A stretch of 64,000 bases of DNA from Scatophagus argus (lineage: Eukaryota; Chordata; Actinopteri; Scatophagidae): positions 8,592,501 to 8,656,500 of the forward strand of contig NC_058498.1 of assembly GCF_020382885.2 (NCBI RefSeq). Reading direction: 5' to 3'. Below, in pieces: positions 12,743 through 26,270 of the stretch. Position 1 is the first letter of the stretch, and every line of letters starts with the position of its first letter. Both the position numbers and the translations under genes were made by a program. The notes beneath the pieces were generated by a model. That model did not search any database and had not been told where the DNA came from. It saw only the letters and a program-made list of their open reading frames with translations.

Positions 12743-14386
12743 CTAACATAGAGCAACACACATATGGCATTTTCATGAATGTTAGCAGAAGGTCAACGGC
12801 ACGACTGGCCTGTTCATGGTGTTTGAACAGTATGGGAAGAGCCTGTTACTCAAGGCACGGAGAGAAAACAGCCGTCAGCTTCAGGTCCTGCGGTGGACAC
12901 AGTATGACCTCTCCTGCCGGCTGTTTGTTACGCTTCCTTCCTCTGCACAGGTCATTTCTGGACACTAGGGGGCGCCACTGCTACATTTCTACAGGTGTAC
13001 CGGTTCCTTAAATGTTTACTAACTAAATAAATATACCTATTAAAGAAAGGGAAAAAAAGAAAGAAATACTGAAGTAAAGGAATACATCAATAAATATCAG
13101 TCAAAGATTATTTGTCTTTAGGTGTGTTGTTATAGAATAAAAAAGCGTCAGTAATTAAAACTACTTATTGTAACAGTGAGGAAATATACAGTCACAAAAG
13201 ACGCAGGAGCCTATCAACATTCATCAGGAGTCCAACAACGTGTAACAGTATCCACCAATATTTTACACAGTGACAAATATTCAAAAACAAATCTAAAAGT
13301 AGAATGCAGTTCAGCATTGTTTTCCTTTCCATTTCCATTCTCCCATTTTCTGGGTTTCTGCTTTGCTTTTTGACCCTCTGATTCACTCATTTTTAATTTG
13401 TTTGCCTCCTGTGACGGCCTTTTTGTGCACCAAACCCCTTTAACCTTTTGGAAGATTAAAGACTGAGTCATGTATTTGAGTCCAATTCTCTGCCAGTCTT
13501 AAACAGCTTTAACTCTTGCCAATGATCTGCGCTGATTCTCCTCATCCTCTTCACCGCTTCTCTTGTACATGTAAACATGTAAACATGTAAACAACTGTCA
13601 ACTGTTCAGAATGAGACAGCAAGTGATTTGGTCTGAAACTTGTGTAAATGGGAAATGGGGAAAAGAATGAGGATGTAAGATGAGGAAGAGTTGTCTTAAA
13701 GGCTTGTACGTGCGAGTGTAGGTGCATGCAGGTGTAAATGCATAACACAGCCAATGTCCAAACACTACTGATTTTGTATGCGTACAACACTTATGAACAC
13801 AGAAAATGACCAATTTGGCTCCTACAATATGTATAACATTGTAAAAGATATCCCTCACATGCAGTTACACAAAATTTGAGATTACAGGAAGAATGGGCAA
13901 CATCCTATATCTACCCCCCCTTCCTGTTTCCAGCCATACAGTACATTAAAATCATTTTCACCATGTAAACTTAGACCAAATGTCCTAACCTCTTCCTTGT
14001 TAATCACGTTGATGCATTTCTCAATAGGACCCATTGACTGGTCCCCTTCTTTTATCATGGTGGCGGATAAATACTGTAGAGTCTGTAGTCTGCCATAGTT
14101 TCCGGAGTTCTTTTCACTTTCTCTTTGAAAAGCAGTCTGAAGAGAACAAACGCAGTTGTAGGGAAATTAACTTTCAAAGACAGAAAGAAAAGGAAAAAAA
14201 GAAAAAAAAATGACTTCAAAGGGTTGTCACTTTCAGTATGTCTGTTGTGTGTGTCTGCTGATGGTACGAATTGCAACCTCCTCCTGCCTGAGAGGCATAT
14301 GTCACGAAACGTCGCTGACATTTCTGAGAAATACAACTGAGTTACATGAAGCCAGGTTGAGTACATGGACTCTCACACACTAAAGA
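12740..14386. other. Intergenic region between divergent klhl26 and il12rb1
   Basis: This 1.65-kb stretch separates the start codons of two divergently transcribed genes and should hold both promoters and 5' UTRs. It contains a CTCF-like element at 12962-12975 and a short tandem repeat of ACATGTAAAC near 13567-13592. The last 50 bases before il12rb1 hold two upstream ATGs, at 14346 and 14365. No further gene is seen. Confidence 0.6.
12962..12975 (+). promoter_or_regulatory. CTCF-like motif
   Basis: ACACTAGGGGGCGC matches the CTCF core (CCASYAGRKGGCRS) at 13 of 14 positions, in forward orientation, close to the klhl26 first exon. Confidence 0.45.
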
Positions 14387-17300
14387 ATGATCCCTCGAGA
14401 CTTTCCACTTTACCTCATGGAAACTTTGAACCGTTGGCATTCACTGTATGGATGTTTTGTAGCGTTTATGCTCCTGACAGCAGTCAGCACAGGTAAATAA
14501 ATATGAAAATCCTTTATCTTTGCATTTTCAACTTCGCTTTATTTGAGCTTGTGATAGCTTCTGATTTAGTATTATCCTGTTTCTCATCATGTCAAGACAT
14601 GAGGCGTTTTAATCAGACGTGTGAAAGTGAGATTTCTGTTGTTGTAGTAATAGTAAAGGAGCCACAACACTTTGGTTAGCTTATCAGCATTATGTGGTTT
14701 TCAGATAACAGATGAGATCTGCGCCACATTGCTTGGTGCATCCTTGATGTGCCTGCCTTTACGAGTTTTGTCTAAACTGATATTTTACATGTTGGAAGGT
14801 TTTTTTATTACAAATAATGTCTGCTTTCTCAGGTTCGAGCTTTAGATAGTTCAGCACAATGAGGTGGAGACTCACAGTACTTAGAATGATGGTCCAAATC
14901 TCCAGCACAGACAAATTTGATATGACGTATAATGTATTACAAAGTGATTCACGGGTCAGCTAAGATAAAATGAGGGAAATGAAATAAATAGAATAACTGA
15001 CAGATTAGTGTAAAAGTAGTATTTTTTTCTGAAGCTGTTTTCTATACAGAAATTTTCTGTCTCTATAAACCCCAAAATGTAAGCATTTTGATAATTTTGA
15101 AATGTGTGTCTTCTAAGGGTCAACTTGTGAAGCTCCTTCCAGTCCTCAGTGCTTCAGAAGAAAAGCTGATGATACCATTTACTTGTGTGAATGGAACATG
15201 ATTACCACTGAGAGCAACGTGACATATGACCTTCATGTTGAGTGAGTATTGTTGGGTGTTTGAGCTGTGGTATTTTGAAATGGTGACATCAGCTCAGCCA
15301 ACAACTTATCTGTGGTGATCTTCTTCCCTTTGTCCCCCAAAAAAACCCCTTAACAGTCATATAAACTCACGTAGTTTGTCCAGACTTTTGTTAAGATCCA
15401 CATGATTTTGGGAGAAGAAGCTTTATTTGTCACATTCAATCATACAAGGACAGACGTGTCTGAAAGGACGCAAAAGATTTTTGGAATATTTGACAGAATT
15501 TTTTTAAGTAATTCATTCTGTTTCACTCAGAGGTTTTATGAAGCTTTGGAACAATATAATAAAGATTATAAGATACAGTCTGAGAGAAATGATTTTAGAA
15601 TCAGATAATATACAAACAGATACCCTTGGGGGAATTTCCAAAATGGAGGGACACAAAGACAGAAGACCCAGGGAGTCCAGAGAAACAGAAAAGACGAGGA
15701 AATCCAGGGAGTACACAAGGAAGAGCTGGGTGCGGTGAACGAAGGGAGCGCCAGGGATTTGCAATGAAGTGGCAAAAAGTTACTAAAGGTTCTCAAGGAG
15801 GAGGAAAAGCAGACAAAAAGCAGAGTACTTGGCCTGAGGTGTTACTAGTTCAGTACATGACAGAATGATCTGGCGGTGATGGAGTGAATGAGCTGCTCTT
15901 TTTATAGTGCAGTGAGACGACAGCGCTAACCACTGCACCACCTGCTTCTGTATACCACTTTGTTTTTATCAATCTTACAGCAACTTAGGGGAACAAATAG
16001 GGAAAACTGTACATAAAGGGGTTAATATACAAATTATGTCTAATGCATGATGTGTTCAGAGTTTTCACTGAACTCAAAAGCTCTATTAATTTACAGCGAA
16101 AAAAGATTTGGGAGCATTCAGAAGACCTCGCACGAACTCAACGAAGAATGGCTCATCAAATATCGTCCAGTCCACATTTGGGTGGAAGCTCACATCGGAC
16201 GCTCCAGCTGCATGTCAACCAGGAGGTCTGTTGTACTCGAGCACACAGGTAGCGGATGCTCCTTTCATTCGTTCCTTTCAACAGTTTTTTACTGCAGTGC
16301 TCTTACAGAGATAAAGCGTGTGGTGAACAAATCCTAAACAAAATATTTCGCCTGCTTTTGCTCAACAGTTAAGTACGAAGCACCACAAAATATTAACGTG
16401 TCCTGGGTAGAAAACAACCTCAGCCTGAGCTGGACAGCGGCAGAGAAGTATCCAGCTTTAGTCGAGGTCCTGTTCCGACGAGATGAAAGCCCCACAGAAT
16501 TGTGGGAGAATGTGAGGAGAATGAAATTTGTTAACCAAATTTTAATGTGTCTTAAGCTATTGTTCCACATTAATTAACATGTCTAACCCCTAATCTGTAT
16601 TGCTGTTGCAGAGAACAACAAATACCACCATCAAGACTTCTAAGCGTGAGTTGTATCGTGTTGTTACATTTGTTTAGTGCTTCTTGGGAATCTACCTCTG
16701 AGACACACAGGCTCACACCAGTTTTGTTTGTTTTAGCCCGTTGATTGCATGTCTCATATTTTTATTCTACTGAACGCAGTAACATCTGTTTCCTGTATTA
16801 TTTGTACTAATGCTGAGACATAAATGGCTGGAGACAGGGGTCCCATGGAAAAAACCCCAAAACCAACAGTGTGTTAGTCCGTCCCTCAATGCTGTCTGAC
16901 TTCTTCGCCCCATGAGTGACCATCAGCCCCCAGCCCATTTATTCCTACGGAAGATGCAAATCTTTAGTGGATCAAAACATAGAATTTCATCTTTTTAAAA
17001 GACTCTGTATTTATTTCTTTTTAAATTCAATTCAATTCAATTCAATTCAATTTGATCATTCAGGACAGTGAATGCAGGATTGTCTCGAAATAAACTAAAC
17101 TGCAGTTCATTGTCAAGGTCAAGGTCAAGGTCATGAAAGGGCATGTCACTCTGTGCAACCGTATATGTTTTTAATAGTTTTTCGACTGCTACGTAGTACT
17201 CTGGCAGTGGGCATTGAAGATATGTCATACTTTTTATTAAGTTTTATTAAGACTTTTTATGTAATCCGTTCATGTAATCTGTTGGCAGTAGGAAAAGTAG

Positions 17301-18904
17301 AAAAACTAACGTCCTTTTACAAACAACTGTGGCATGTCATGTTAATGATTTTACTCCTTTGTATTTTAATCTGAACAGATCAGGTCACTGTTGATAATCT
17401 GTTGAAGCATACAGCTTATCAGGTTCAAATCAGACATCGGTCCAATCAGGCCCATAACCCGCTGTGGAGTGACTGGTCTCCAGTGGTGACTGTTCCTGCA
17501 GGTGAATTCATCGATTTCATGGTGTATTCCTTTGAACTTTAAATCCTTTGCTCTAATTGAAATTATAAAAATCATCAGTTTCAAAAAAGTAGTCGTTTAA
17601 TAATTTTAAAGCCGCGCTAGACCCAATGTAAAAGTGATGTTAATTTACAAATCCCACTGACAAACATCCTCTCTCTAAAATCTGTGATTGCAGGTTTAAT
17701 TAAAGGCCTGGAATGATCTGCACACATTAGATATCATAAATGCAAACTGAAAAATAAAATATTTATAAACGGCCCCTTCCTGCTTTAAGAGATTGCAAAC
17801 TGTAAACGGATGCAGCTTCACTGAAATATTTAAGATCTATTCCACACTAAAACTCCTTTCTTTTGTTGCACGTGTGAGGCAAATATTATATAATCTCTAA
17901 TATTCTGTGTTTTTACTGTAGAGCTGGAACAAAAACCCGAAGTATCCATGACAACGACACTTGAGAAAGGCACTCGGAAGGTGGTGCTAATATGGAAGGT
18001 AAGTTAGTGAAGGAAACACAGCACCAAATCATTCACACTTAGGGCTTAGATTTATATTTAACAAAAACATAATGACTTTGTCTCATTGTGCAATAATGTG
18101 CTGTAGTTGATACAAGTAGGACACAATGAACCAGGAATTACAATTACAAATTACCTGTTTTTAACTAAAAAAAAAAAAGTGTTTGTGAGTCATTGTCAAG
18201 TGCAACTCTAAATTGTGTTCATGTTCACAATAAAACCTTTTAGCACTTTGCAGCTTTCAACAGAGCGGATTAAAGGTTGTGGGTGTGAGAGCCCGTCACA
18301 GTTTTCACCATATTTTTTTTCTAAGGTTACTTTAATGAGCTGCTTTACTTGGTGAGTTGTTCTCAGCAGCCCAAAAAGTAATGTTTTACTTGTATTCCCA
18401 ACCACTGTACCACAACCAAGATAATAATTGCTAGTCTACTGGTGTGCTTATTCTACTACTACCGCTTGTACAACAAACAATGAAAGTAATGAGTATGAGT
18501 AAACTAATTAAAATATTAGGCTGCCTCACTGTTGTTGCACGCTGCTAAAACATTGTCGAAATCTACAAGAATGCTGAATTATGCAACTAGTATGAAAAAT
18601 GTGTACTTGAACGTGAATCAGTGGTTCAATTTTCTACTTGTTGTTTGAGCTGAACTCTCTTCTGCTCCTCAGCCGATGCCACAAGCAGCAGCAGCCACAG
18701 GAGTGACATACAGCCTGTGGGACACACAGTCTGGTCGTGGATGTCCTTGTGCGAGAGGGATTCATCACACCATTTCAACCAAACACACTACTTATGTCTC
18801 GTTATCTGCTGTCAACATCTCTGTTGTTGCCAGAAATGCAGCAGGTCATTCTCCTCAAGCAGTTATACAGCTACCCACCACACCTGCTGCAGATTTAAAA
18901 AGTA

Positions 18905-18939
<35 letters not shown>

Positions 18940-21900
18940 TATATCATGTGTATTTATCCGTAAATAGACCTTAAAGCTGCTATTTTCTCTCCTGCTTGGC
19001 AGCTTGTAACAAAACGTTACTGGATAAAAAATTAAATAAGAGAACTTGCATTGAGTTGTATGAGCTTCAGGACGGAAATTCAATGCCAAAAAATGTGATC
19101 ACTCTGTCTGGAATGAAGAAGCAAAAAGAAAGGAATCACATAAAAAGGAGTAAGTTGTATTGAGTACTTTTAACCTTAGTCTTAGAAAGAAACTAGTGCT
19201 TGGCCTTAAGTTGAACCAAATTTAATGAACAGTTTCAAACCAGGTGCAAAAACATTATTTTCATGTTTACAAGGATAATGAAATAGGTCACACTACAAAC
19301 CAAAACCAACTGGAAATACCACTGCATTTTGTGTGAACAGCAAATGGCCTAGAAAAGCTAGAAAGTTTCATTAACTTGTACATCTTCTGAAAGGCAAAAC
19401 TATAAAATCGTTTGATTCTCTTTCTCTTTCTGTTACAGCTGTGAAGGACTTTGTTCGTTACCTTTATTTTGAGCACAAATGTGTCGGTGGGAGACCACAG
19501 ACAGTTAAAATGTGTCTCTTTTATCAAAAAGAAGGTGGTAAGTGTTTTTAAATTGGATTTTTAAAGCATTATGACAAACAAGGTCACTGTGATTATCAGA
19601 CACTCAACTTAGTTTGCTAATTGGAAGAATTATGTTATTTGTGTATAATGTAAACAGCAATGACTCGAGGATAGACTCCCTTTAGCCATGCTGGCTGTGT
19701 AGCTCAATTGATGACTCTGACTGTATGTCAGTCTCTCAGTCCCTTTGGTCCAGTCTGAAATATCTTGAGAACTATCACATGAATTGATATGAAATGTTGT
19801 TCAGGCTCTCATGGTCCCCAGAGGATGGATCCTACTGACCTTGGATACCCTCTTGCTTACTTTTCCCACCACCATAAGACCATCATTGTGGTTTTGAGTT
19901 AAATGTCTGTTGGATTCATGCCCTTCCTGAGGATGAACTGCTATGTCTTTCTTTCTAATGCTATCATCAGGTCAAAACCTTAATTTGGCCCATCCTTTGG
20001 TTTTTGGCTACATGCAGAAATAATGACTATTGTTGACTTTTGTGCTTAGTATCAAATATTAGCATGCTAACATGTTAAACTAAAATATTAAATATGATTA
20101 ACATTGTAACTGCTAAACATCTGCATGTTAGCATTGTCATTGCAAACATGTTATCATCCTGATGTTAGCATTCAGTTCAAAAGAGTGCTGTGTCTAAATA
20201 AAACCTCACAGAGCAGCTAGCATGGCTAGCTAAGGTAATGAGCTTTTCTCCTCACAGTGTAATGAAAAGAAACCATTTTTTGCCCTCAGTTCCACTAAGT
20301 GAACCTCAGGACTTCAGTCCTTTCAGTGAAACACACAATTCTGTCAGCTTGTCTTGGAAAGCAAATCCCCTTGCGGACCATCAAGGTTTCCTCACACATT
20401 ACAGCCTCTGCAGTGTGAAAATCAGCTCACAGAAAGAGACAAAAGGTGTGAACGTCACTTTTCTTTTTACTCATCTTTGACTTTTTGCAAAATCATACCA
20501 AACATTTTGTAGAGTGAACAGCTCTGCGTGTTTAACTGTGAACTAAGTTTTTCCACATCTCATTTCATCAGAGTGCTATAACATATCAGCCTCAGTGAGA
20601 AAACACTGTCTGAAAAAGTTGACACCAGGGACGAAATACAACATCACCCTGGCCGGAGTGACACGAGAGGGAGAAGGACCTAAAGCCACAATAACTATTA
20701 ACACACTGCCAGAGAAACCAGCGAATGGTATCAGACTTATCAGTAGTTTTCATGTTGAAATGGCTTTTTTTAAAAAAACTGAATACAAGTCACTGTCACA
20801 GTTTTTCCAACAATTTTTTTACTTTATCATCCCTTCCCCCCCCTTAGTGCTGCTGTGGAGTCTGAGCTTGCTGTTTGTGTTCTTTTTAATCTCAACAACA
20901 TGCACGTGTTTCTTGCAGAGGTAAGTGGCTCCTACAGCAAAAAACTCTACATTTTGAGATGAAAGTATTAATAACCCTAACAAAGCACGGTCTTTGCTCT
21001 TCAAAGCTCTTCAAATTTCAGTTCAAATTACTCTGAGGGCTTAAGTTTCTGTTTGAGGAGAAATGAAACAACCTTATTGAACACTGGCGTAGTCTATGGT
21101 TTGCTTATTCGATGTTTTATTGAATAGATACATAGGAGCTTTAAAGAATTTGGTTAATCTGGTTGCTGTTTTATCAGCAGTCTTTAAATCAGCTTTTTAT
21201 TTAGATTGGTTCTTTTTTTAAATAGTTTAATCTTTGTTCTAATACTTAGAATGAAAGATAAGATCTTCCCTCCTGTGCCGACACCTGTGATACCAAATTT
21301 CACCGCTAGTAACCCGGAGAAGCAGGTAAGAGACTTAACCAAAGACTTGCAGCTCTGGAGTTTTTGTTATTCCTGAAGCCCTCACAGCTGGACTTTTTAT
21401 ACGTGAACATACAGACTGTAGTGAACTTGCTCTTCTTGTATTAAGGAGGGAGGCAGCTGGTGTGAGTGCTTGTATTGTTGTTGTTGTTTTGTTTTGTTTT
21501 CCCAAGGGAAGTAGATGAATGGAGGAAAGCCCCTAATGAATCTGTTGAAAGAACATGTGAGAGACCGTAGATGTTTAATTTGACCAGAAAGCAGAAGACA
21601 AATAGTAGAAGTAAATAGTTTTAGAGTGAAGGCCACACCACAGGAATTCCACTACCTACTACAGGTGAAGTGGTTTGGGTTCCAGTAGGGCTGAGGAATT
21701 AGGAGCCTAGATCCTCGGTCATGTTTATTGAACAGAGGGTTGTCTCATGCCACTGTTAAGGTGCATCCCTTCCTGCCATGAAGGATTCTTGCAGGGGTAG
21801 TAGGCAAGTACGAGATCATGACAGGGAACAGCATTACTCAGTGCAGTCCAGCAGAGATCTCCACCTGTGCTTGGAAGACTAAGGAAGCAGTGTCATCAGC

Positions 21901-22788
21901 TTTTGTTTCAGTTTACATTTTCATGTAAATGGACCTTTAATGCTGCGTTTTGTACATTTTAGCCAGTGTTGCAGCGTTTATTTACTCTGTGGAAGATGCA
22001 ATCAGTCTGTGTTGCTCTGGTTGGTCCACCAATTATTGGATCACTTGCTTTGACATTTCACATGGACATGTCCAGACTAGGATGAATTATAATAAACTAT
22101 GGTAACCCCTTATAAGTATTGCCAAAATACAAATACAGTACACTTTGTACTGTCAAAAATGTTTGTTCAGTACTTTGCTTAATGAACAAATACCCCCAAA
22201 ATTAATGATGAAGTTGGTGAAGATGGTAAACATCAGCATGTCAGTGTGAGCATGCTGGCGTTTTCTACTCAGCATCTTGTGGTTCTATTTTGCTTGAGTT
22301 CTCTTGTTCTAATTTCCCTTTCCTAACTTTTGAGTAATTATATGATATATATATGTTAATCAAACAGTACTGCAAATTATCATTGTGTAGTGCAGTTTGT
22401 TTCATGTGCGGTAATATTTGGGATCTTGAATCTTACTGCCCTCTGCTAATGTGGCTTACAACAGGAGATGCTGGAGAGGAAGGAGGAGGTGAATGAGCTG
22501 ACGTTACACCAGCTGCATCCAAAGAGAAAGCCTGTCCCAGAGGACGGAGAAGAGACTACTGTTGATGGAGGAGGGTGGGGTGATGGCACTGATGTGGAGA
22601 ACGAGAGGGATGATTCAGTGATGTTAGGAGGATCTAGTGATGGGAGTTTGTGTCCTGACTCTACAGATCCGGGACTAAAGAACTCCAGAGAAGAAGAAAT
22701 GACTGCTCTGGAGCAGGTGGACAACGAGATCGCCATGCTCATATACAGGAACGGTTTGGTCTTTGACGTGAAGACAGACTCACCTTAA
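14387..22788 (+). CDS. il12rb1: Interleukin-12 receptor subunit beta-1
   Basis: This single-pass type I cytokine receptor is shared by IL-12 and IL-23 and signals through JAK/STAT. Exons: 14387-14492, 15118-15241, 16097-16248, 16369-16511, 16612-16645, 17379-17501, 17922-17998, 18673-18901, 19003-19149, 19439-19537, 20290-20445, 20572-20727, 20848-20920, 21250-21325, 22465-22788. All phases agree. A second in-frame ATG at 14417 gives 662 aa, the human length, and a standard leader (GCFVAFMLLTAVS); the upstream one gives 672 aa. The first domain has the C-x9-11-CxW pattern (TIYLCEWN). WSDWS ends the second domain in exon 6, and the CPC motif in exon 8 (GRGCPCARG) is characteristic of IL12RB1. 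The membrane span is in exon 13 (LLFVFFLISTTCTCF), Box 1 in exon 14 (IFPPVPTPVIP), and a tail tyrosine near the end (LIYRNGLVFD). il27ra is the main alternative; the CPC and Box 1 sequences and the synteny argue against it. Confidence 0.92.
16840..16935 (+). repeat. Dispersed repeat, copy 1
   Basis: CCAAAACCAACAGTGTGTTA followed by gtccgtccctcaatgctgtctgacttc resembles the sequence at 31425-31500 (CCAAAACCATGAGTGTGCTA, then gtccatacgtattttctgacttcc). The shared order of motifs indicates one repeat family with two diverged copies in the window. It lies in an il12rb1 intron. Confidence 0.5.
17024..17052 (+). repeat. (AATTC)n microsatellite
   Basis: Five to six AATTC units in an il12rb1 intron, followed about 60 bases later by three to four GTCAAG units (17111-17133). 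Confidence 0.9.
19680..20225 (+). repeat. Long dispersed repeat (GGTCCAGTCTGAAATATC type)
   Basis: TTTGGTCCAGTCTGAAATAT, then ATGGTCCCCAGAGGATGGAT, TTGTGGTTTTGAGTTAAATG and a run of AGCATGCTAACATGTTA-like units. This is a fish repeat I recognise by layout. Shorter copies lie at 23085-23170 and 34400-34500. The element fills most of the intron before il12rb1 exon 11. Confidence 0.6.
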
Positions 22789-23084
22789 AATGGATTTAAC
22801 TCAGGGATTTACAGCACAAAAATGCACAGACATATCAAAAGTTGACGTATTTGTAGGCTGAATGTGTGCTTTTCTTGCATGTGTGTCTTGTTGTAATGTT
22901 GGACGACAAACAAAATCATGTTGTTATGAGGAAAATATTTAATTTTTATACTGTGTTTGCCAGTGTTGTTTTTTTTTTTACATTTTTGCATTATTTGAAA
23001 GCAGAGTTTAGTGTTTTGGGTTTTTTTTAAAAACAGTTTTAAGTGTTTTCAGACAAAAATTCTTAGTTTAGATAAATGTGGGCA

Positions 23085-23170
23085 GTAGTGGTCAACCACT
23101 TTGGTCCAGATGGAAATATCTCAACAACTGTTTGATGGATTCACATAAAGGCTCTAAGAGGATGAATCCC
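23085..23170 (+). repeat. Dispersed repeat (GGTCCAGATGGAAATATC type), short copy
   Basis: CCACTTTGGTCCAGATGGAA, then atatctcaacaactgtttgatggattcacat. Same family as 19680-20225 and 34400-34500. Confidence 0.6.
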
Positions 23171-23223
23171 ACTGTAATGTTAACTCAAATACTCTTGAAA
23201 ATACTGAACTTAACGACAACAAA

Positions 23224-23229
23224 AATAAA
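23224..23229 (+). promoter_or_regulatory. il12rb1: Candidate il12rb1 polyadenylation signal
   Basis: An AATAAA hexamer 436 bases past the il12rb1 stop codon, the first canonical one seen on the plus strand after the gene. Use is inferred. Confidence 0.4.
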
Positions 23230-24749
23230 CAATCAGGAAAAATATTTATAGTGTATTTATTATTGACACCAACTGCTATATTTGAAGTCAAAAAGAGTGG
23301 ATATCTTTGTGAAATTATTTAACAGTAGGAGCACGTGAACAGTTTCTGTGTGCAGAAAAGAAGCTGATATTACTTGAAAGTTATTTGTTTGTAAGTTCTT
23401 GTTATTACCAGTCACTGGACCTCAACTTTTAAACTTTCAAATATATATATGTATATATATATATATATGTATATATATGTTTTATGTGATTTTCTTTACA
23501 GTAAGCATTACAGTCTCACAGAGTTGCTGGTGTCACTGAGGACCCTTGGTCTTGTAGCTACACATAGATTCAGCTCCATGAAACTGTAAATGAAACAGTA
23601 AAACATAATCAAACCATAATCAGCTAAGAGATACAACTATATTAAAGTTACTGTGTTATACAACAACAGCACGGTGTAAATTAAATTCCAGCTTTGCTGT
23701 GAGGCTCATGTTCTGTTTAGTCATTGCAAAATGAACCCAGAGTCTGTGGAAACAAAGAACGAATGTACATTGTGAGCTCGTCAATAGCTGAACCTGCAAC
23801 AGGAAGTGGTCACAAAAAAAAAACCCCACTGACCTTTAAAAAAAAAAAAGGTAGCTCATGCAACATGAAGTGCTAGATTACTCATACCCATAGAGGCAGT
23901 TGTGGTGTTTTGATCTATTTTGCTGAATATTTATGTTGATTTGTAAAAAGTGATGACAGAGTTGCAACACTTTCCACCATTCTGCACTTTCTTGGCAGAA
24001 AAAAATGCTTTATTCAGATTTGGCCTGCATGAGAAGAATGAAATCAGCAAAAAACTCACTTTACTGAGCATATTTTATAAACATTTATAGGTAAACATGC
24101 TTCACTGTTGAATCCTATACTATGTGGGAGATTTCATCAGTGTTGAATAGCTACATTAGCTCAGGTTGTATACTTAAGTATACATCAGTTCTTTACTTGA
24201 ATAATTTTATTTTATGCAACGTAATTCTTCTACTCCACTACATTTCACTGTTTTATTGTGCTTATTACATCACCACATTGCTATTTTTCATATCCCTCCT
24301 GTGCACATTTAATGATTGGAATTTCTCCTATTCTTAAGATTTAAAACCTTCTTGGACTGGCTCGACAACGCACACAAAGCTGAAAATAGGTAAACCTGAT
24401 TTCAGCCAGCTGCAACAGTCAGTTGATAAAGAGTTTATAACATAACCTGGTTCTGTGATTTGGTTTAATGATGGTCAAACAACACTACAAGCAAGCAACG
24501 CCTGTCTCAGTCAGCTATCAAAGAGATGAGATTGAGTTATCTCAGTTTACATACAGTAGATTTACAAACAAAACAAGCTTTATATTAAATTATTTTTGTC
24601 ACACAGGAAGACAAAAAGCACTTTGTGCTTGTACTGTACGTGTGAATACATCAAACAGACACAGTCCCACTTTTCATCTGATTTCATCCATCAATACCCT
24701 CTAATACTTCTGTGGTTTCCTCACCGTTACATGTTGTAATGCAGATCGT

Positions 24750-24763
24750 CCACCAGATGGCAG
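24750..24763 (+). promoter_or_regulatory. CTCF-like motif
   Basis: CCACCAGATGGCAG fits the CTCF core CCASYAGRKGGCRS at every position, forward orientation. It lies in the spacer between il12rb1 and the immunoglobulin receptor. Confidence 0.5.
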
Positions 24764-25267
24764 GAGAGATTTGGAGTTACTGTATCTCAGTCAGAATTCT
24801 TCTATCACAGATTTGGTTTTGAAAAAACACTGAACCGTAATCAGCAAAATCAATATAATTTTGGATTGTAAATCAGTGGCTTTTACATCTTTGATGGACA
24901 ATTCAACAAAAAATTTTAACATTTGGATGCAGAGGTTAAATACACACACACAGGCTGCATCTATAATAGTGATGTTGATTTAGATATTTTCTTTTCATTT
25001 ATCTTTTTTTTATATATATACTGTTTTTTATGCTTGTCTTGATATTTATCACTACAAATATACACTCACATAGTCTTTCCAGTATTTTACCTCTTTAGGT
25101 GGAAAATTTGCTCCCATGCTTAGTTGTCTCTAATGCAAAGTACCGCACAGATTGTGTCTGTCTTGTGGTTTCAAAGCAAAAATGTGTGCTTGTGCTTTAA
25201 GAGACAGGTGAGTGGGATGAAAAGCTGCAGCCTTCAAGTGGCGCCCGTCTGTACTGTGTACTCACTG

Positions 25268-25281
25268 CCACCAGAGGGCAG
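25268..25281 (+). promoter_or_regulatory. CTCF-like motif
   Basis: CCACCAGAGGGCAG fits the CTCF core at every position, forward orientation, 0.5 kb from the previous one. A weaker AAGTGGCGCC half-match sits about 30 bases upstream. Confidence 0.55.
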
Positions 25282-26104
25282 TGTCAGCTGCAGTTAAGGC
25301 CAACTCGGAGAACATCTCATGAACGTTGCAGCTGAGCAATAAATTCATCACAGTTCCCGAAATATACATTCAGGAAAATAGTCTTTGAGTGTTGGCTTGA
25401 AACTGACATGACACCTTATTGTACAAAAATGCCCGGGGTGCTTTTTCTCATCCCATCAGAAAAATTAGAGCAATGATTGAGAGATAGAGTGCTGATGTAG
25501 AAAAGTGGGTCTGTACAGATACATATACCTAGGCTATGTGTTATGAGGGAGGCATGTATTAAAAGAAAATGTGCAACAATTTCCTTTAAAAAAATAACAA
25601 AAAATCATGTTTAGACTCATACAAAAGTAATCTCTCTGAATTATCACTTATGAACCTCTGTATGTGTACGTCTGTATCTGCAGAGACCTAGCCCTCTGCC
25701 TGAGTTTCATTTTTTTCTTAGTACTTTCTGTGTCAGTAAGTTTCTGGTCATCAGCCGTTGTGCAGCAGCTCCCAGCCAATAACAGTGTGTGTGGTCGGGA
25801 CTCTATACAAACATATTGTGGTAAACCTTGTCTACGCTTGCAATAATGTAGAGGGCCACCATGCAGAAAGATTCTGCTGTGCACACAATTAAAGGAGGAA
25901 GAGGAGGAAACTCAAAAGTAACAAAACAATAATCTTTAGTATTACCAGTTCATTCAGCAAACAGGAGTGTAGACAGGCATGTCACACAGTCGGTCAGTGC
26001 CCCTAAACAGGGGTATAGGTATTAGCCAATCTCAGCCAACTCACACAAAATCCCAAAGGCACTCCTACATCCCTGGGATCACTATACATCAGCCCTGTTT
26101 TCCT

Positions 26105-26270
26105 CTCAGGAACTTTGCCCTACAGCCCGCTACCTATCTTTCCTGCTGACAGACATGAAAGATAAATACAACATGATTTGATTGTCCACTCAGGAGCTTC
26201 TCCCTTCAGCCCGCTAACTGTCTTCGCTGCTGGCAGCCCTAAATGACATATAATATGATTTGATTGGTTG
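26105..26270 (+). repeat. Imperfect tandem duplication, about 80 bp unit
   Basis: TACAGCCCGCTACCTATCTT to acatgatttgattg (about 26122-26183) is repeated as TTCAGCCCGCTAACTGTCTT to atatgatttgattgg (about 26205-26270). Both copies are followed by the same ATGATTTGATTG end. This may be part of a mobile element; no coding sense was found. Confidence 0.6.

Noticed and set aside
15905-15950. Possible tRNA-derived SINE (GCTAACCACTGCACCACC)
   Set aside because: Only a short motif common in fish repeats is present; no A and B box pair or tRNA fold could be made out.
22446-22742. 98-aa minus-strand frame over il12rb1 exon 15
   Set aside because: Shadow of the acidic cytoplasmic-tail coding sequence on the plus strand.
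14387-22788. Assignment to il27ra
   Set aside because: The CPC motif, the PPVPTP Box 1, the five fibronectin-like modules and the position between klhl26/crtc1 and mast3 all favour il12rb1.
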